Below are positions 22,363 to 34,432 of a stretch of 64,000 nt of DNA, piece after piece. Positions within the stretch are counted from its first letter, which is position 1. Every line of letters starts with the position of its first letter. Source of the stretch: Haberlea rhodopensis (lineage: Eukaryota; Streptophyta; Magnoliopsida; Lamiales; Gesneriaceae); contig CAJQUN010000052.1 of assembly GCA_907163345.1 (NCBI GenBank), positions 372,001 to 436,000 on the forward strand. Direction: 5' to 3'. The notes beneath the pieces were generated by a model, which saw nothing but the letters and a program-made list of their open reading frames with translations, was not told where the DNA came from and ran no database searches. The translations under genes and the position numbers were made by a program.

Positions 22363-24612
22363 TGTTAGGATCGATTCCGAGGGTGGGTGACCAATCCACT
22401 CCCAAGTTCAACTAACTTGAGCTTCAATAGCTCGTGTTCTTGAAATAATTACACCGAGAGATTATATCGAGTTCGGTTACAAAACCGAGCGGAAGACACT
22501 TGACATAACCCGCTCTATAACCGATTAACCATTTGAAAGACATTTTAAAGGTATGCAAGAAAATATGTAAAAACAGTAAAGTAAATAACACAAGAATTTG
22601 TTTCTGGAAGTTCGAAGCGCCAACGCTTCTACGTCTCTCATTCTTCCATCTCATGGAAGGATACACTAGAAGATTTGGTTTACACTTTTGAATTTACAAC
22701 CTACTTAGACTAATACCACACGGATAGCCTAAACTCCTAGCCCACACAGAATCACAAAGTTCATGTTCTTTAACGTCTCACATGGAAAAACCTCGCCCAG
22801 TTGTGATAAATCACCAACTGTTACAATGGTATTCACTCTTCTATTTTAGCTCACAAATACAATGAATAGAGTGAATAAAAAAGCACAAATGATTCCATAA
22901 TGAGTCTGATATAATCTTGAAGGAGGTGCCAAAAGGTTTGGGGAGTTGCTCTTCATTTAGCAGATTTGTTCTTCGAAGTTCCCCAATTGAATCCCAAGTG
23001 GGTTTGCTTTGGAAGACTTGGATTAATCATCAATCAGATGTTATTGAGCTTCCAAATCATGTATATTTAGCCCAAAGTAATGATATATATGTTAGATACA
23101 AGAATATAGTCGTTGAGAAAATTTTGGTAAGCTTTCAAACATTGCAATTGTCATATTCTGCTTTCTGGGCTATTTTTGGAAGTCGTTGTCGGGTCCGCTG
23201 CCCGAGTCCGCTGGCATCTACTGGTTTGAAGTCCGCTGGCCTCTACTAGTTCGAAGTCCGTTGGCCTCTACTACTTCTAAGTCCGCTGGACTCTACTGGT
23301 GCGTAGTCCGGTGGCCTCCACTACTTTGAAGTCTGCTGGGCTCTATTTGTACGAAGTCCGCTGGCCTTTACTACTTCGAAGTCCGCTGGCCCAAGGTCTG
23401 CTGCCAACCTTGTTGTCCAACATCTGCTGTTCTATTCTCTTGATTATAGCTCTTGATTCATTGATTTCTAGGCAAAGTGAACTACATGAAAGTTGTAGCC
23501 CTTTCTTTGATCTTTCCACGGAATCAAGAATCGCTTGATTTCAAGTTTGTATGAGAGAGTTATACTTGAAATGCGAGGTGATGCTCCTGCTGTAAGTTTG
23601 CTGGATGTAGCAACACATGGCGTGACTTGCAGAAGATTTTTGACAATCTTAACGTCCAAGTCAGTCTTTGAATTACAAAGATGATTTGTAAATCTTTATC
23701 TTAGATTTTCAACCCATACTGAATTGTCCCTTTTCGATAAGTGAGCTGAGAGTTATGGTTGATATACCACAGCTGCTACAATTTGTCCGCTGCTGTTTCA
23801 GCTTTGTACCAGCAGACACTTGTAGACATGTTTTCGTTAAGTAAACCTTCGAATCTAGTCTACTAGCCCGAAATACGACTTGTAGAGAATTGAGTTTCTA
23901 TCCAACCACTTTGGAAGCATGTCGTTTCAATGTCCGAGCTATGAGATATGATTGATTTAATCAACAACGCTCGGGGTCCACTGATTGTATCTACTGGTCC
24001 AGTAGACCTTTGCTTTTGTCTAGTGGTCCAGTTTACTTCAACCCATTTTTTTTCTAATCATCAAGCTCCTAATCATTATCTATTCACTGCACACTTGATA
24101 GAGTATTTATAGAGGGGACCACTTGAATAGCCATTGATCTGCACCGTACAAAATAAATCGAATGAATGGTCATTGATGAGCCTCGGGAAGCTAAACGACA
24201 CGCGGCATTTTGAAAACATTGGGCGGGAAAAACCCCCGAGCAGGCCAGAGTGTGGATTTTACCTCGAGACAATAAACCGAGACTTCAATACTCTCATCTA
24301 GCTTTACTTCAGGGGGTGAGGTGATGTCATAGGATAAGTCTGTTTCAACGGTAAAATCCCACGCAAGCGTCGATCAAGAGATACCCCGAGCAAAGAGCCC
24401 CGAACACAAATTGCCCAAAGAACATCGATACCTGCTCGTCATACTGGTCAAAGGGTAGAGGATGACCCGAACATAACTGACAAATCAACCTACACAAATG
24501 AACGTGCAATAATGGAGTGCGAATTTCTCGAACACGTTTCGATCCAATAATACCACGATCAGAGGTGATCGTGTTCCGGATTTCTCGTGTGCCAACCACC
24601 GGGATCAACTCT
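22363..24612 (+). repeat. LTR-like block (possibly Sirevirus-type) with an internal minisatellite
   Basis: Begins TGTTAGGATCGATTCCGAGG.GGGTGA, which resembles Sirevirus LTR starts. A TATTTATAGAGGGGACC motif lies at about 24104. No pol domain is seen and I found no second LTR or target duplication, so the assignment and right edge are tentative. The block is the target of the family A solo LTR at 24618. Confidence 0.35.
23189..23402. repeat. ~30 bp minisatellite, about seven to eight units
   Basis: Units follow the pattern AGTCCGCTGG.CTCTACTACTTCGA, with variation mostly in the last third. In one frame they encode a repeated KSAGLY/SPLAST peptide, which I treat as coincidental. Confidence 0.85.
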
Positions 24613-24617
24613 ATAAA

Positions 24618-26586
24618 TGTGATATCCCCGAAATAATTATATGCATTTGGGCATTAATTATGTTATGTGATAATTATGGTGTTAATTAATTTAGTGTTGA
24701 ATTAATTAGTATGGTGAAATGCTTAGTCATGCAGTGGACGTGACCTGGTAATGCATTTCAGGGTGCATGTGATGCATGTTGGGAAATTGGGTGATGTCAT
24801 GGTATATTTGTGGTGGATAATGAGTATTTGGTAAATCATGTTTTTAATTGGGGTTATGGTGCATTTTTGGAAAAATGCTTTTAAAATATCATGTTGGGGA
24901 TATTTTATACATCAATACTAATTAATGGGGTACCATGATATTTTAATCCCAACACTTATACCCCCACTACCCCTCATAACCTACCACTCCTTATCAAACT
25001 CTCCCAACCCTATCCCCCAAAACCCCAATCTCGTCTCTTGAGTAGAGGAGGAGGAGAAAACCTTGCAAAATCTTCATTTGTTGGATTCTTAGGAGGATTT
25101 GAAGTCCAAAAGGGGTATGGATTCCTCATTATTGATCTTATGAAGTTTTGTTTTGAAATGGGTTTGTGTTTTGGGATTTTAAAATGGTTTGTTTTTGGGT
25201 ATGTATTGTATTTGATTGGGTGTTGGATTTTTGGTGTCTATAAGGTGTATATTGAAGGTTTATTGTATTTTGATGTTTTTAATGGGTATTTGAGTTGGTA
25301 TGGTTTGGAGAAGGAAAATGGAAGAAAAATGGCAAAAATCACATTTACAGGTATCCGCGATCGATCGGCGTGTTTTACGATCGATCGCGAGGGTCAGTGC
25401 GTGGGCAGAAGCATTTGGCGATCGATCGCCAAGTTTGGGCGATCGATCGGTGGGTCTCGCGATTGATCACGCCAAACTTGGCGATCGATCACCGAAGACA
25501 GATTTTTGTTGGCTTCGGCAGTGTGATCTCGCGATCGATTGGGGCTGTATACGATCGCGAGTCACCAAAAATGGGCATTTTGGTTATTTTTGTGGGATTT
25601 TTGGTATCGAACTATTATTGGCTTCTAATTTGGTTTGTGTGAATGTGTAGAACCATCCCAGGTGGCGACACAACCAAGGAGATAAAGTCATACGACATCT
25701 CCGCTTTTGGAACAAAGGTACGTAGAGAGAAGTACGTGCACCGGATGGTAAAACGTATTTTTACGCATTGGATTTGATTATGCATTATGGTGGCATACAT
25801 GGATTTGATTATGCATTATGGTTGCATACATGGACTTGATTATGCATCATGGTTGCATACATGGATTTGGTTATGCATTATGGTTGCATATGTATATTGG
25901 ATGCATTAGTGCATGTGTTGTGAGTCGAGGTTATATTCCAGTGATGAAGAATACTTGCCGCCTTCATGTCGAAGCGATGATAGAATACTTGCCGCTGTCA
26001 TATTATAGCGATGAAGAATATTTGCCGCAAATATGTCGAAGCGAAGGATAATCCGGTGTCATATTATTATTGCGAGGGATATTATGCCGCTAATATGTCG
26101 AAGCGGAATATTAATGCCGCTGTCATGTTAACGCGATGGGTATTATGCCACTGATATAATAAGACTTGAAATGGTTATTGGTACTCATGGAATGGATGCA
26201 TGTCATGACATACATTATTGATATTATAATCTATTGATTATGATTGTGATAAATGGACAACCAAAGGGAGCATTTAAATGTATGAAATACAGGAAGTGAA
26301 TTGTATTTACGGTTTATGCGTTTCTATATTACAATCATATCATTGTGAGGAGCGCTATTGGTATAGGAAAACGAGATGTTTTTGTATCGTCTCTACTCTA
26401 GGAGTAGTGTAAATCTATAGGATTAACATTCATTTAGTGGGAATGTAATTAATCCTTTTTGGAATTCTATTTTGGCGCTGTAATCCTAATAGCTCAGGGC
26501 ATCAACATGAACTTTATAATCTATTAGATGTATGTTTAGCTCTTCTTATGCCTTTAATCTGCACTTAAGGTAACATGGTCCTTACA
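24618..26586 (+). repeat. Solo LTR (family A) with perfect TSD ATAAA
   Basis: Starts TGTGATATCCCCG and ends GGTCCTTACA. It is flanked by ATAAA at 24613-24617 and 26587-26591. It contains the family leader, a GATCGATC palindrome cluster (25355-25560), GGTACGTAGAGAGAAGTACGTG (about 25719), a ~36 bp GATTATGCAT.ATGG.TGCATACATG tandem (25776-25895), and GCCGC..ATGTCGAAGCG units (25950-26150). The length is 1969 bp. Confidence 0.85.
25355..25560. repeat. Cluster of CGATCGATCG palindromes
   Basis: At least eight GATCGATC or near-GATCGATC words fall in about 200 bp, many extended to GCGATCGATCGC. Overlapping ORFs with AIDR/DRS peptides are by-products of the palindrome. Confidence 0.85.
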
Positions 26587-26591
26587 ATAAA

Positions 26592-27149
26592 TACATATCA
26601 ATAGTCTCATTGTAGATGGTTGAATTTTCTGGGCAAGAAAAGACTCCGAAGAGAGCATATCATAGTTTGTTCAGTCTTTCACTCTTATGCTATTTTTTAA
26701 AAGTTCTTATTTTGTGTCTAAGTCCTGTAAATCAAAATAAATTTATAGTGAAGATTCATACTGGACTTGCTCCCGTGGTTTTTCCTTCGATGTGGAGGGT
26801 TTCCATGTAAAAGTTTTGGTGTCTTTCATTTATTTTTCATAGCACCTAATTCTACCGAACACGAAAAATATTGAATCACATCAAGGAGATTACATGAGAA
26901 TAAAAGAGGGATATTGAGCAGATTTTATTATTGGAGGAGTTTTATATCACACGATATTAAGAAATCCACGTACAAAAGCCAAGCCATACATAGGAGAGGA
27001 TTTTCACGGAATAAAATATTAGAGCGAGTAGAATATATTATACATGAAAAAAAATGTGCAAGAGAAGACCGAGAACAAGAGGATACATATTTGACCTACA
27101 AGAAGAGGAGGAGATCGATTGAATCGGTGCGCTTACATCGAAGGCATTG
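26592..27149. other. Region without recognised gene; may include the start of an Athila/Tat-type LTR
   Basis: Purine-rich sequence (26880-27120) precedes clear LTR homology, in the same relative place as 2940-3060 of the first Athila/Tat LTR. The left LTR edge cannot be fixed. Confidence 0.35.
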
Positions 27150-27731
27150 ATTTTGACGATGGATAAAAAGATAACGACTATCGGGGACGAAGGGCCATCT
27201 TCATATTCGTTTGATTATCTTTTCCTTTATGTATATAATGATTAAGAACATGTCTATGCGTTTATTTAATTTATTCATGGAGTAATTTATTATTCTAGAG
27301 GAACGGCGTATCTTGGCTTGAAACTGTGTCGTTGATTATTTCATGAATATATTTTGATTTTTCATACGGTTTATTTGTAATTCCTGATTTGAACGCGTTT
27401 CAGTTAATTGATCACAAATTGAATCGTCATATTTATTTAGAATTTATCAGTCGGGAGATGGAGTTTTGAATAGGACAGTAGGAATTTACATTGTTGGGAA
27501 TTTATATAGTCGATAGGTGTATAACTCCAGCGAAGGCGTAGAACGAATGTAGCGCTATTGAAATTGTTTAATAGTTTATCTTAGGTAGACATATCAAGAT
27601 GAGTATTGAAATATTATTTCTATTAAACACTCGGGATAGGTAATAGAATAACTTAGGATTCTTGGCTAATAAATTAAAAGAACACGACATAGTGGATAGT
27701 TAAGTGAAGTCGAATCTCTAGAATCCATTCT

Positions 27732-28153
27732 TGTGATGCATGTAACTTAATTACCTTAACTAAATCGAGATAATATGATAATTAAGAGGTAATTATGCTT
27801 GAGTGCCATTGTGTATTCGGACTCAGTTTTGTAATCAAATCGAATGAGACTAATTATTATGTTTAAATCATAAGTGTTGAATTGAAGAATAAATTGTGGT
27901 AATGATGATAATTACCGGATTGAGATTTTAGGGGATTATTAACCGCTGTTTGAATTGTCGGAGTCAAGGTGGGAGATTTTATTCTCATTGACTTGTTGAA
28001 CATTGGAATAGTGTTGGTAGTGGGACTTGGAGTCTGGAGAGTTTTGATTTGAGGGTTAAGATGTATTTGAGTGAATGAGAGATAATTTATTGAACACTTT
28101 TGCTATTAATGAATTTTGGTACAAGTATTTGAAACTCGGGTTTTCGGAGCCTT

Positions 28154-28193
<40 letters not shown>

Positions 28194-30207
28194 AAGTGGG
28201 CTCGGTGTTCGGCCATTTTCACTCACTTCTTTCTCCCTCCTCTCTCCCAAACCTTCCTTCTTCCCCCTCTCTTTCCATTCCCCCTTTCTTTCCCCTTGTT
28301 GAGAAATCGGTGGAGCTCGATTTTGAGCAGGATTCTTGAGCAAATAACTAGGTAACTATCTTCATCTCTTGACTGTGAAAGTTTTGATAGTAGTTTTGTG
28401 GACTTTGGTTTTGATTTGTATTGGATTTAAGTTTGGGGGTCTTTGAAGAATTTATTGAATTGAAGTTTTTGGTGTTTTTAATGTGTTTTAATGAAGCTCT
28501 TGAAGTATTGTGGGTGTTGGGTTGTTGGTTTTGAGTTTGGGCTCGAAAACACCATGGAAGCAAAATATTTTTTGGAAAATTGCAAGTAACGATCGATTGC
28601 GGCTATGGCGCCGATCGATCGCGACATATTACTAAAATGGGAACGCGATGAACAGTCGCGGTGATTGATAACCCAAAGGGACCGATCAATCGTGAGGGTC
28701 TGGCGATCGATCGTGGAAGGGTAAATTTTGGGCAGTAGGTTATCGCGATCGATCGCTACTTTTGAGCAGTAGGTTCTCACGATCGATCGCGAGAAACTGG
28801 CGATCGATCGCATCTCCATTTTGTTATTTTTTTTATAATTTGTTAAAATATTGGGATTTTGGAATGTAATATTTATGGTAGAGTTTCATGATGATTTCTA
28901 CATTCCAATGAAAAAACTACACATTAAAATGAAGTGGCATGAGTTGAACTTTAGTAAGATGTACTACTCGGGTTATTAGATAACCAAATGAATATAGAAT
29001 AAAAGGGATGCTTTGAGTAGTATACAGAATTCAGTAATTGTGATTGGTCACGATATGATGCATGGCAAATGTAGTAGGTAAATGATGACGTTGTGGGAGG
29101 TATTACTTGAGTAACATTGAATTGACCTTCAATATAGATACTTCATGAACCTCCAGAGATCAATGATGATTAAATCACGCTGTCGACTTTAAGGTACGTA
29201 GTGACGTACGAGCAGGTATGCATATTATTAATTATGAATTAATGGATTGAGAATTCATGTTAGAATTCTAAATATTATTGTACGTGATGATTTGTGATAG
29301 AATCCATGAAATGATATTAGGTTGCACGATGAACTATTGTGAGGCCGCTATGAGCGTGTGTGGTTATGGATTATGATGCCACCGCTATTGAGTGGGCGAT
29401 GGGTAATGGTGCTGCCGCTTTTGGGCTAGCGATGTGATATGAGGAAAATGTATTATGATGAGATTGTATGATTAATTGATAATTGAAATAGAAGCTCATT
29501 ACAATAGAACTAATGATTATGAATGTGAGTACAATAAATCATTATTGATGATTTAACTAATGTTGGAGTTGATGATCTTAGATATCGTGAGAACAGAAAC
29601 AACTAGGGACTTGTCTCATGGTTGTGGTGTACTCATGGAGTATTTGTTTAAAATACAGCATTATATTCTGTAAATTATTAATTGTGTATATGATAATATT
29701 GAGATTATGTTGTTTGTGTGCTCACCCTATGTGGGGGCTGTTTCTGTTGAAATATGTGGACATGTACGACATTGATTTGGGGAAAAATGAGTTCGGACTG
29801 GTGCATGAGGATACTCCTGGGAGCGAGGTATCATTGTTGGTATGAAGTAATGCCTTTCATACAAATAGATATACAATCATTTGTTCAATGCTCGTCTGTG
29901 AGCATTTTGGCATGTATAATGGTTTGTATAATAGTGCTTGATAATTCTATTTTCATTTGAGTGTTGTTGCAATTTAAATGAGAGTAAATATTGCATGATG
30001 AATTACGAACATGTATAATGCCTTATCGAGTATATACATGTGCATGGCGCCGTAATGGGAATTGAGTTATGGGGGTATGTTGAAAATTTTTATAGACAGT
30101 ATGCTATAATCACAAAACATGTATGAGAATCCCTAGAGATATGAATGTATGCACTAATGATCATGATAAATGCACTAATGCCGTGATTAGGAGTTGGGGT
30201 CCTTACA
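27732..30207 (+). repeat. Solo LTR (family A), TSD ATTCT/GTTCT
   Basis: Starts TGTGATGCATG and ends GGGGTCCTTACA. Flanks are ATTCT (27727-27731) and GTTCT (30208-30212), a duplication with one mismatch. The related uninterrupted sequence at about 45650 reads CCGTTCTCATTG, confirming the empty-site order. Landmarks are a (TA)18 tract within GGTATATA..TATACC (28155-28194), a pyrimidine-rich leader, GGTACGTAGTGACGTACGAGC (about 29193) and TGCTCACC (about 29719). Confidence 0.85.
28590..28812. repeat. Second cluster of CGATCGATCG palindromes
   Basis: About seven words of the form CGATCGATCG or close variants fall in 220 bp. They lie at the same place in the LTR as the cluster at 25355. Confidence 0.85.
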
Positions 30208-30424
30208 GTTCTCATTGATTTTCTCAACTTAAATATCAATCTTTTTAGTTATTTTAGTTATTTAGTTAATTCACTCGATTGATCATCTAGATAAAGTTAG
30301 AGCTATTTTAATTACAGTACTTGGTATAAACTTAATTATCAATCCTTGTGGGTTCGACATCCGTACTTTAAAATGTTATACTAAAACTTGACATCATACA
30401 CTTGCGATAGGAAATTTCGCATCA

Positions 30425-30808
30425 ATGAGCTCAATTGATGCTTCAAGCAGCTCAGTTTGCAATCTGCTCAACTTTTCAAGAATCTGCTCAACAGGTAGAA
30501 CATGATCAACACTCAACAACTCAAGCTATGAGATTCCATTAGACGCCTCTACCTACGCAATTCCATAAGCTCAACCTATGGAATCAACTCAATTTGCCAA
30601 TCAGCTCCATCAGACTTGGTCAAACCCATTAAATGTCCATTATAGAACATAATAGTTTCAGATCATGAGTTTTAATGGGACGTTAATATCTGAAATTGTG
30701 GATGAGGTGTTAATGTCAGACTTGATGGAGATTATGGGATGGTAACCCCTGAGTTTGTCCCTATAAATATCCGATGTTTTCCAAGCAAGGATTTCACAAT
30801 AACTCTGC

Positions 30809-30869
<61 letters not shown>

Positions 30870-31663
30870 TACATTCCGAGAATCTTCAAGCAAGGAAGAA
30901 TGAGAGGTTCTGCTAGTATCTTCAAACACGCTTCAATCTGTAAGTGAGTTTTTGTATACTATTATTAATTTAAGATAAAAATTTGTATGTTTGCTTTAAA
31001 ATTCAATCTAATATAAGCTATGAGATTTCTGAAAATTTGAGATAGCAATGAAATAAGTGTTTATGAGCAAGTGCTATGTGTATGGGGTCACCTCTTGAAT
31101 CTGCGGAGCAAAGTGCCACATACACGGAAGCCACCACTTGAATCCATATAACACCTCTGATTTCTTGATGTTAATGGATCCATGTTTAAGCTTTATGCAT
31201 TTTGAATCCGATACATCCGTTCTGTTATGTTCCGAATATATGTTATCACAATCTGCTATGTTATGAAATAATGTATGAATATATGTATGTTTACGATATT
31301 CAATTGACCCCTGCTTGCTGAGTGTTTATCCAAACACTCATCCTTATGTCCCTCCTCAGATAAGAACAAATCCGAATTAGAAGATGATGAACAATACCAG
31401 TTTTGGGGCTAGTGATCTACTGATGTTGAAGAGTCAATCGTTGCTGTTTTTATCAGTTGATTTGTTTACGCTTGCGCATTTGTTTATGTTTAGTATTTGT
31501 AAATCAGTCTTATATATTTATTTCACTTCAAGTTGTAAGAACATTAATTTTTATGGAATGACAAGACTGGTTTATTTGAGATCTGTATATGAGGATTGTT
31601 GTTTTTGAATTTTTTATTTGGGAGCAACGCCGATGTCATCGATCCTAGGTTTGGGGCGTGACA
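30425..31663 (+). repeat. LTR of family C, left edge uncertain
   Basis: Similar to 14612-16331 and 48120-49195. Shared landmarks are TTTTTGTATAC..TTTAAAATTCAAT, CACCTCTTGAATCTGCGGAGC, CTTGCTGAGTGTTTATCCAAAC, TTTTGGGGCTAGTGATCTAC and the end GGGGCGTGACA at 31663. A TATA motif (CCCTATAAATA) lies at about 30760. The first ~200 bp may be host sequence. Confidence 0.65.
30812..30869. repeat. (CT)n-(CA)n compound microsatellite
   Basis: About 19 CT units are directly followed by about 10 CA units, just downstream of the LTR's TATA motif. Confidence 0.95.
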
Positions 31664-31964
31664 ATCTTATCCCGCAAAACGCCTTAAAGAAAGAATGTAA
31701 TTGTTGCAGTCAATTCGAACAACTCTGTTGTGATTAAGTGGACTCAAAATAACTTTGAATTTTCCCAACCATGGTCAAATGTTCACTAATATAAAATAAT
31801 TTTGGAGTCATATAACTCTGGAAACGTGATCACCGAGTAAAGGTCCTCATGTTCTTGAGCAACAAGGAAAAAATTACGTGTCTAATTTACTTGAAAAATT
31901 AAGTTATTTAATTAATTTCCTTGTAGTTTCGCTTGCTTTAATTTGTCAGCATATCTCGTTATAT

Positions 31965-31972
31965 CTATAAAT
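31965..31972 (+). promoter_or_regulatory. TATA box of microprotein gene copy 1
   Basis: CTATAAAT lies about 130 bp before the ATG at 32100. The same element occurs before copies 2 and 3 at equal distance. Confidence 0.5.
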
Positions 31973-32099
31973 CACCCTCAAAATCTGAAAGAATTCCAAT
32001 GTTAAATGTTGAGTTTCCTACATAAAACAAACATCCAATAATTAATTCGAGTACTTACTTATACTTCAGGAACTAAGAATCAAACAAGTTAAGGGAGAG

Positions 32100-32249
32100 A
32101 TGGGTTTGTTTAAATGGATGAAATCGTGTTTTTGCAATTCTGCCGAAAGTGTAAATTTGAAGGCTTCAACAATGAAAGGGTGTAATGAACCAGAGGCGAC
32201 AATGGTTGCTGCCGCAAAGCATTTCTCTGGAAAAGTACGCCTAATCTGA
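32100..32249 (+). CDS. Microprotein, copy 1 (49 aa), function unknown
   Basis: The ORF starts MGLFKWMKSCFCNSAES and ends AAAKHFSGKVRLI. It has a TATA box 130 bp upstream and an AATAAA signal at 32280-32285, so the unit is a compact gene. Compared with copies 2 and 3 it lacks 15 nt near the start and has 9 extra nt in the middle. Both indels keep the frame, and none of the substitutions creates a stop. Paired cysteines (Cys10, Cys12) and Gly2 suggest possible lipid anchoring, though this copy lacks the Ser6 of copies 2 and 3. I do not recognise the family. It could be a remnant first exon of a larger gene. Confidence 0.5.
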   Translation: MGLFKWMKSCFCNSAESVNLKASTMKGCNEPEATMVAAAKHFSGKVRLI

Positions 32250-32824
32250 TGGCTCTAGGAGCAGGACAGTCTACATGTAAATAAAGAATTTGTATTTCAA
32301 TTATAAATAAGTTGGTTTCTAATTGGTGAATAAAGCTAAAATAATTTCGTTTTTGTTAGGTTTCTTGGTTTTAATTGGTTGTATTATAATATTGATTAGG
32401 TACAGAGAAATATTGTGTAAAAAATATAGTGATGTATATCCAATTGTGAGACACAGTTTGATACAATGAATGTGATGTGATAAGTCGGGTACATATAATT
32501 AAAAATTATGGCTCATCAAACCTTTATCAGTGGACCAGATGGTGTCTAACTGTTAGAAGAAGAGATTGATATATTATTTAGTTGTAATTGTAAACCGATT
32601 TTTACCAAGATATTAAATCTATTCCTCTATTTTCTTAATTGTTTTACTCCATCCATGTATTTCAATTTCATATCCTCAATGTTTTTTTATATAGCGCTCA
32701 AGTTCCTACCTGTGACACAAAATCTGGAGACTGGCAAAATATTTGATTTGTTTGGTATTGAACTTAAATATCATTCAATCATAAAACTTTATCTATTTCG
32801 AGTCATGTTCATATTCAAATTTGG

Positions 32825-32975
32825 CTAGCAGCCAAATGTTCCACGAATCTGGCCAGCTTGAAACATGGAGCTCGGTTTCATGTTCAAGAACTAATTTCAG
32901 GTTTGATTTTTTTGTGTGGTAAATATGGGAGTGTGGATGAGTCCCAACAATTGTTTGATGAGATGGAAGTGATGA
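32825..32975 (+). pseudogene. PPR protein fragment, copy 1
   Basis: The translated pieces NLASLKHGARFHVQELISG and, after a frameshift, GKYGSVDESQQLFDEM match a PLS-type pentatricopeptide repeat. Such proteins bind organellar RNA. Only about one and a half repeats remain. Confidence 0.65.
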
Positions 32976-33334
32976 TGTTATGATCTCGCGATAAATGGTT
33001 AATAAGTCATGGCAAGGTTTTTGGAAACGAACTCCCTGTATGGTTTGAAAATGGTCAGTTTATCATATGTTTATAAATAGATGCAAAATGCCCCCTCCAT
33101 ATATGGTGTGTAAGGGGGACAATGTGCTATGTTTTACAGACTATAGAGGGTAAATGCCTATTCACAAACCAGAAGGTGATAAAATATCTATTAACGATAT
33201 CATTAAGGGGCTAAAATGCATATTTATAAACAACAAGGACGTAAAATGCCTAGTAATGATACTAAAGGGGGTAAATTGACACCGACTATACTGGCAACTA
33301 GTATTTTATGTTTTGGCTCTGTTATTGAGCTTAT

Positions 33335-33681
33335 TGTCATGGGCTCAGAGTTTTAGCGCAGACGACAACCCGTGCGGCGACCCCGGATCCCCATAACTTC
33401 GAGGTTAAGCAATATTCCATCTCCGATGCATACTGGTTTTGCCCTCCTATAGGCTCATCAGGGAAGCGGGAACAGCTCCCAACCAGTCTAGTGTCTAGAA
33501 TGCTCGCCCTTCCATCCTAGTCAGGTCCAAGACCAGCGACAAGCTCGGCAAGCCTAACTCAGGGCAGACGAACATCTAAGACACGTACTCGACTCTATGA
33601 GCCGTCACGCAATCCCACATTATAACTAACCAGCAACCATCTCGCGCATGTACGCGTGTCACGATATTTGGTGGCGTGACA
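33335..33681 (-). repeat. Short LTR of a minus-strand element, with adjoining polypurine tract
   Basis: On the minus strand it runs TGTCACGCCACC ... CCATGACA (347 bp). It is preceded by GAGTGGGGGAGAA at 33682-33694, a typical polypurine tract joined to a 3' LTR. About 230 bp of the element's internal 3' end lies beyond (33695-33920). A second copy is at 35672-36033. Confidence 0.65.
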
Positions 33682-34432
33682 TTCTCCCCCACTCAATCCA
33701 TGCACGCCCTCGTGCATGCATGCATGGGGAACTCTTCCCTATTTAATTTGGCCAGGATCCATGTGCGACCTTCCTGCCTACTCATCCTCAATTTTGAGCG
33801 CTTGGAAAAGTATCACTGTTGTTTCCAGCCTACTCGTCGGACCCACTTGCGAACACCTCCCCCTTTGGGAGCGAGCAACCCACTTGCTCGTCCATTTCTC
33901 TTGGACCCGCCAGTGCAGCCTGAGGATCGTTATTTTTGAATTTTTTATTTGGGAGCAACGTCGATGTCATCGGTCAGAGGTTTGGGGCGTGACAATCTTA
34001 TCCCGCAAAAAAGCCTTAAAGAAAGAATGTGATTGTTGCAGTCAATTCGAACAACTCTGTTGTAATTAAGTGGACTCAAAATAACTTTGAATTTTCCCAA
34101 CCATGGTCAAATGTTCACTAAAATAATTTTGGAATCATATAACTCTGGAAACGTGATCACCGCGTAAAGGTCCTCGTGTTCTTGAGCAACAAGCAAAAAA
34201 TTACTTGTCTAATTTACTTGAAAATTTAAGTTATTTAATTATTTTCCAATGCTTTAATTTCGCTTGCTTTAATTTGTCAGCATATCTCATTATATCTATA
34301 TAAATCACCCTCAAAGTCTGAAAGAATTCAAATGCTAAATGTTGAGTTCGCTACATAAAACAAGCATCCGATAATTAATTCGAGTACTTACTTATACTTC
34401 AGGAACTGAGAATCAAATAAGTTAAGGGAGAG

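Larger units (their letters stand above)
27150..30424 (+). repeat. Athila/Tat-type LTR (family B) interrupted by a family A solo LTR
   Basis: The segments 27150-27731 and 30208-30424 line up with 3060-3905. Shared landmarks are AACATGTCTA..GTTTA, TTCTAG.GGA.GG.GTA.CTTG, CACTCGGGA.AGG, the CTTGTGGGTTCGACATC block, and ACTTGACATCATACACTTGCG, ending GCATCA. The interruption is 27732-30207. The upstream edge is uncertain. Confidence 0.7.
31590..33920 (+). repeat. Tandem module copy 1 (~2.33 kb)
   Basis: The first of three near-identical copies. The module holds the last ~75 bp of the family C LTR, the microprotein gene, a PPR fragment, an anonymous 'aaaatgcc' stretch, a minus-strand LTR and the polypurine-side tail of that element. 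Homology begins at TGAGGATTGTT. The period to copy 2 is 2331 bp. Confidence 0.9.

Noticed and set aside
25295..25650. Overlapping ORFs rich in AIDR/DRS peptides
   Set aside because: They arise from the repeated CGATCGATCG palindrome, not from coding selection.
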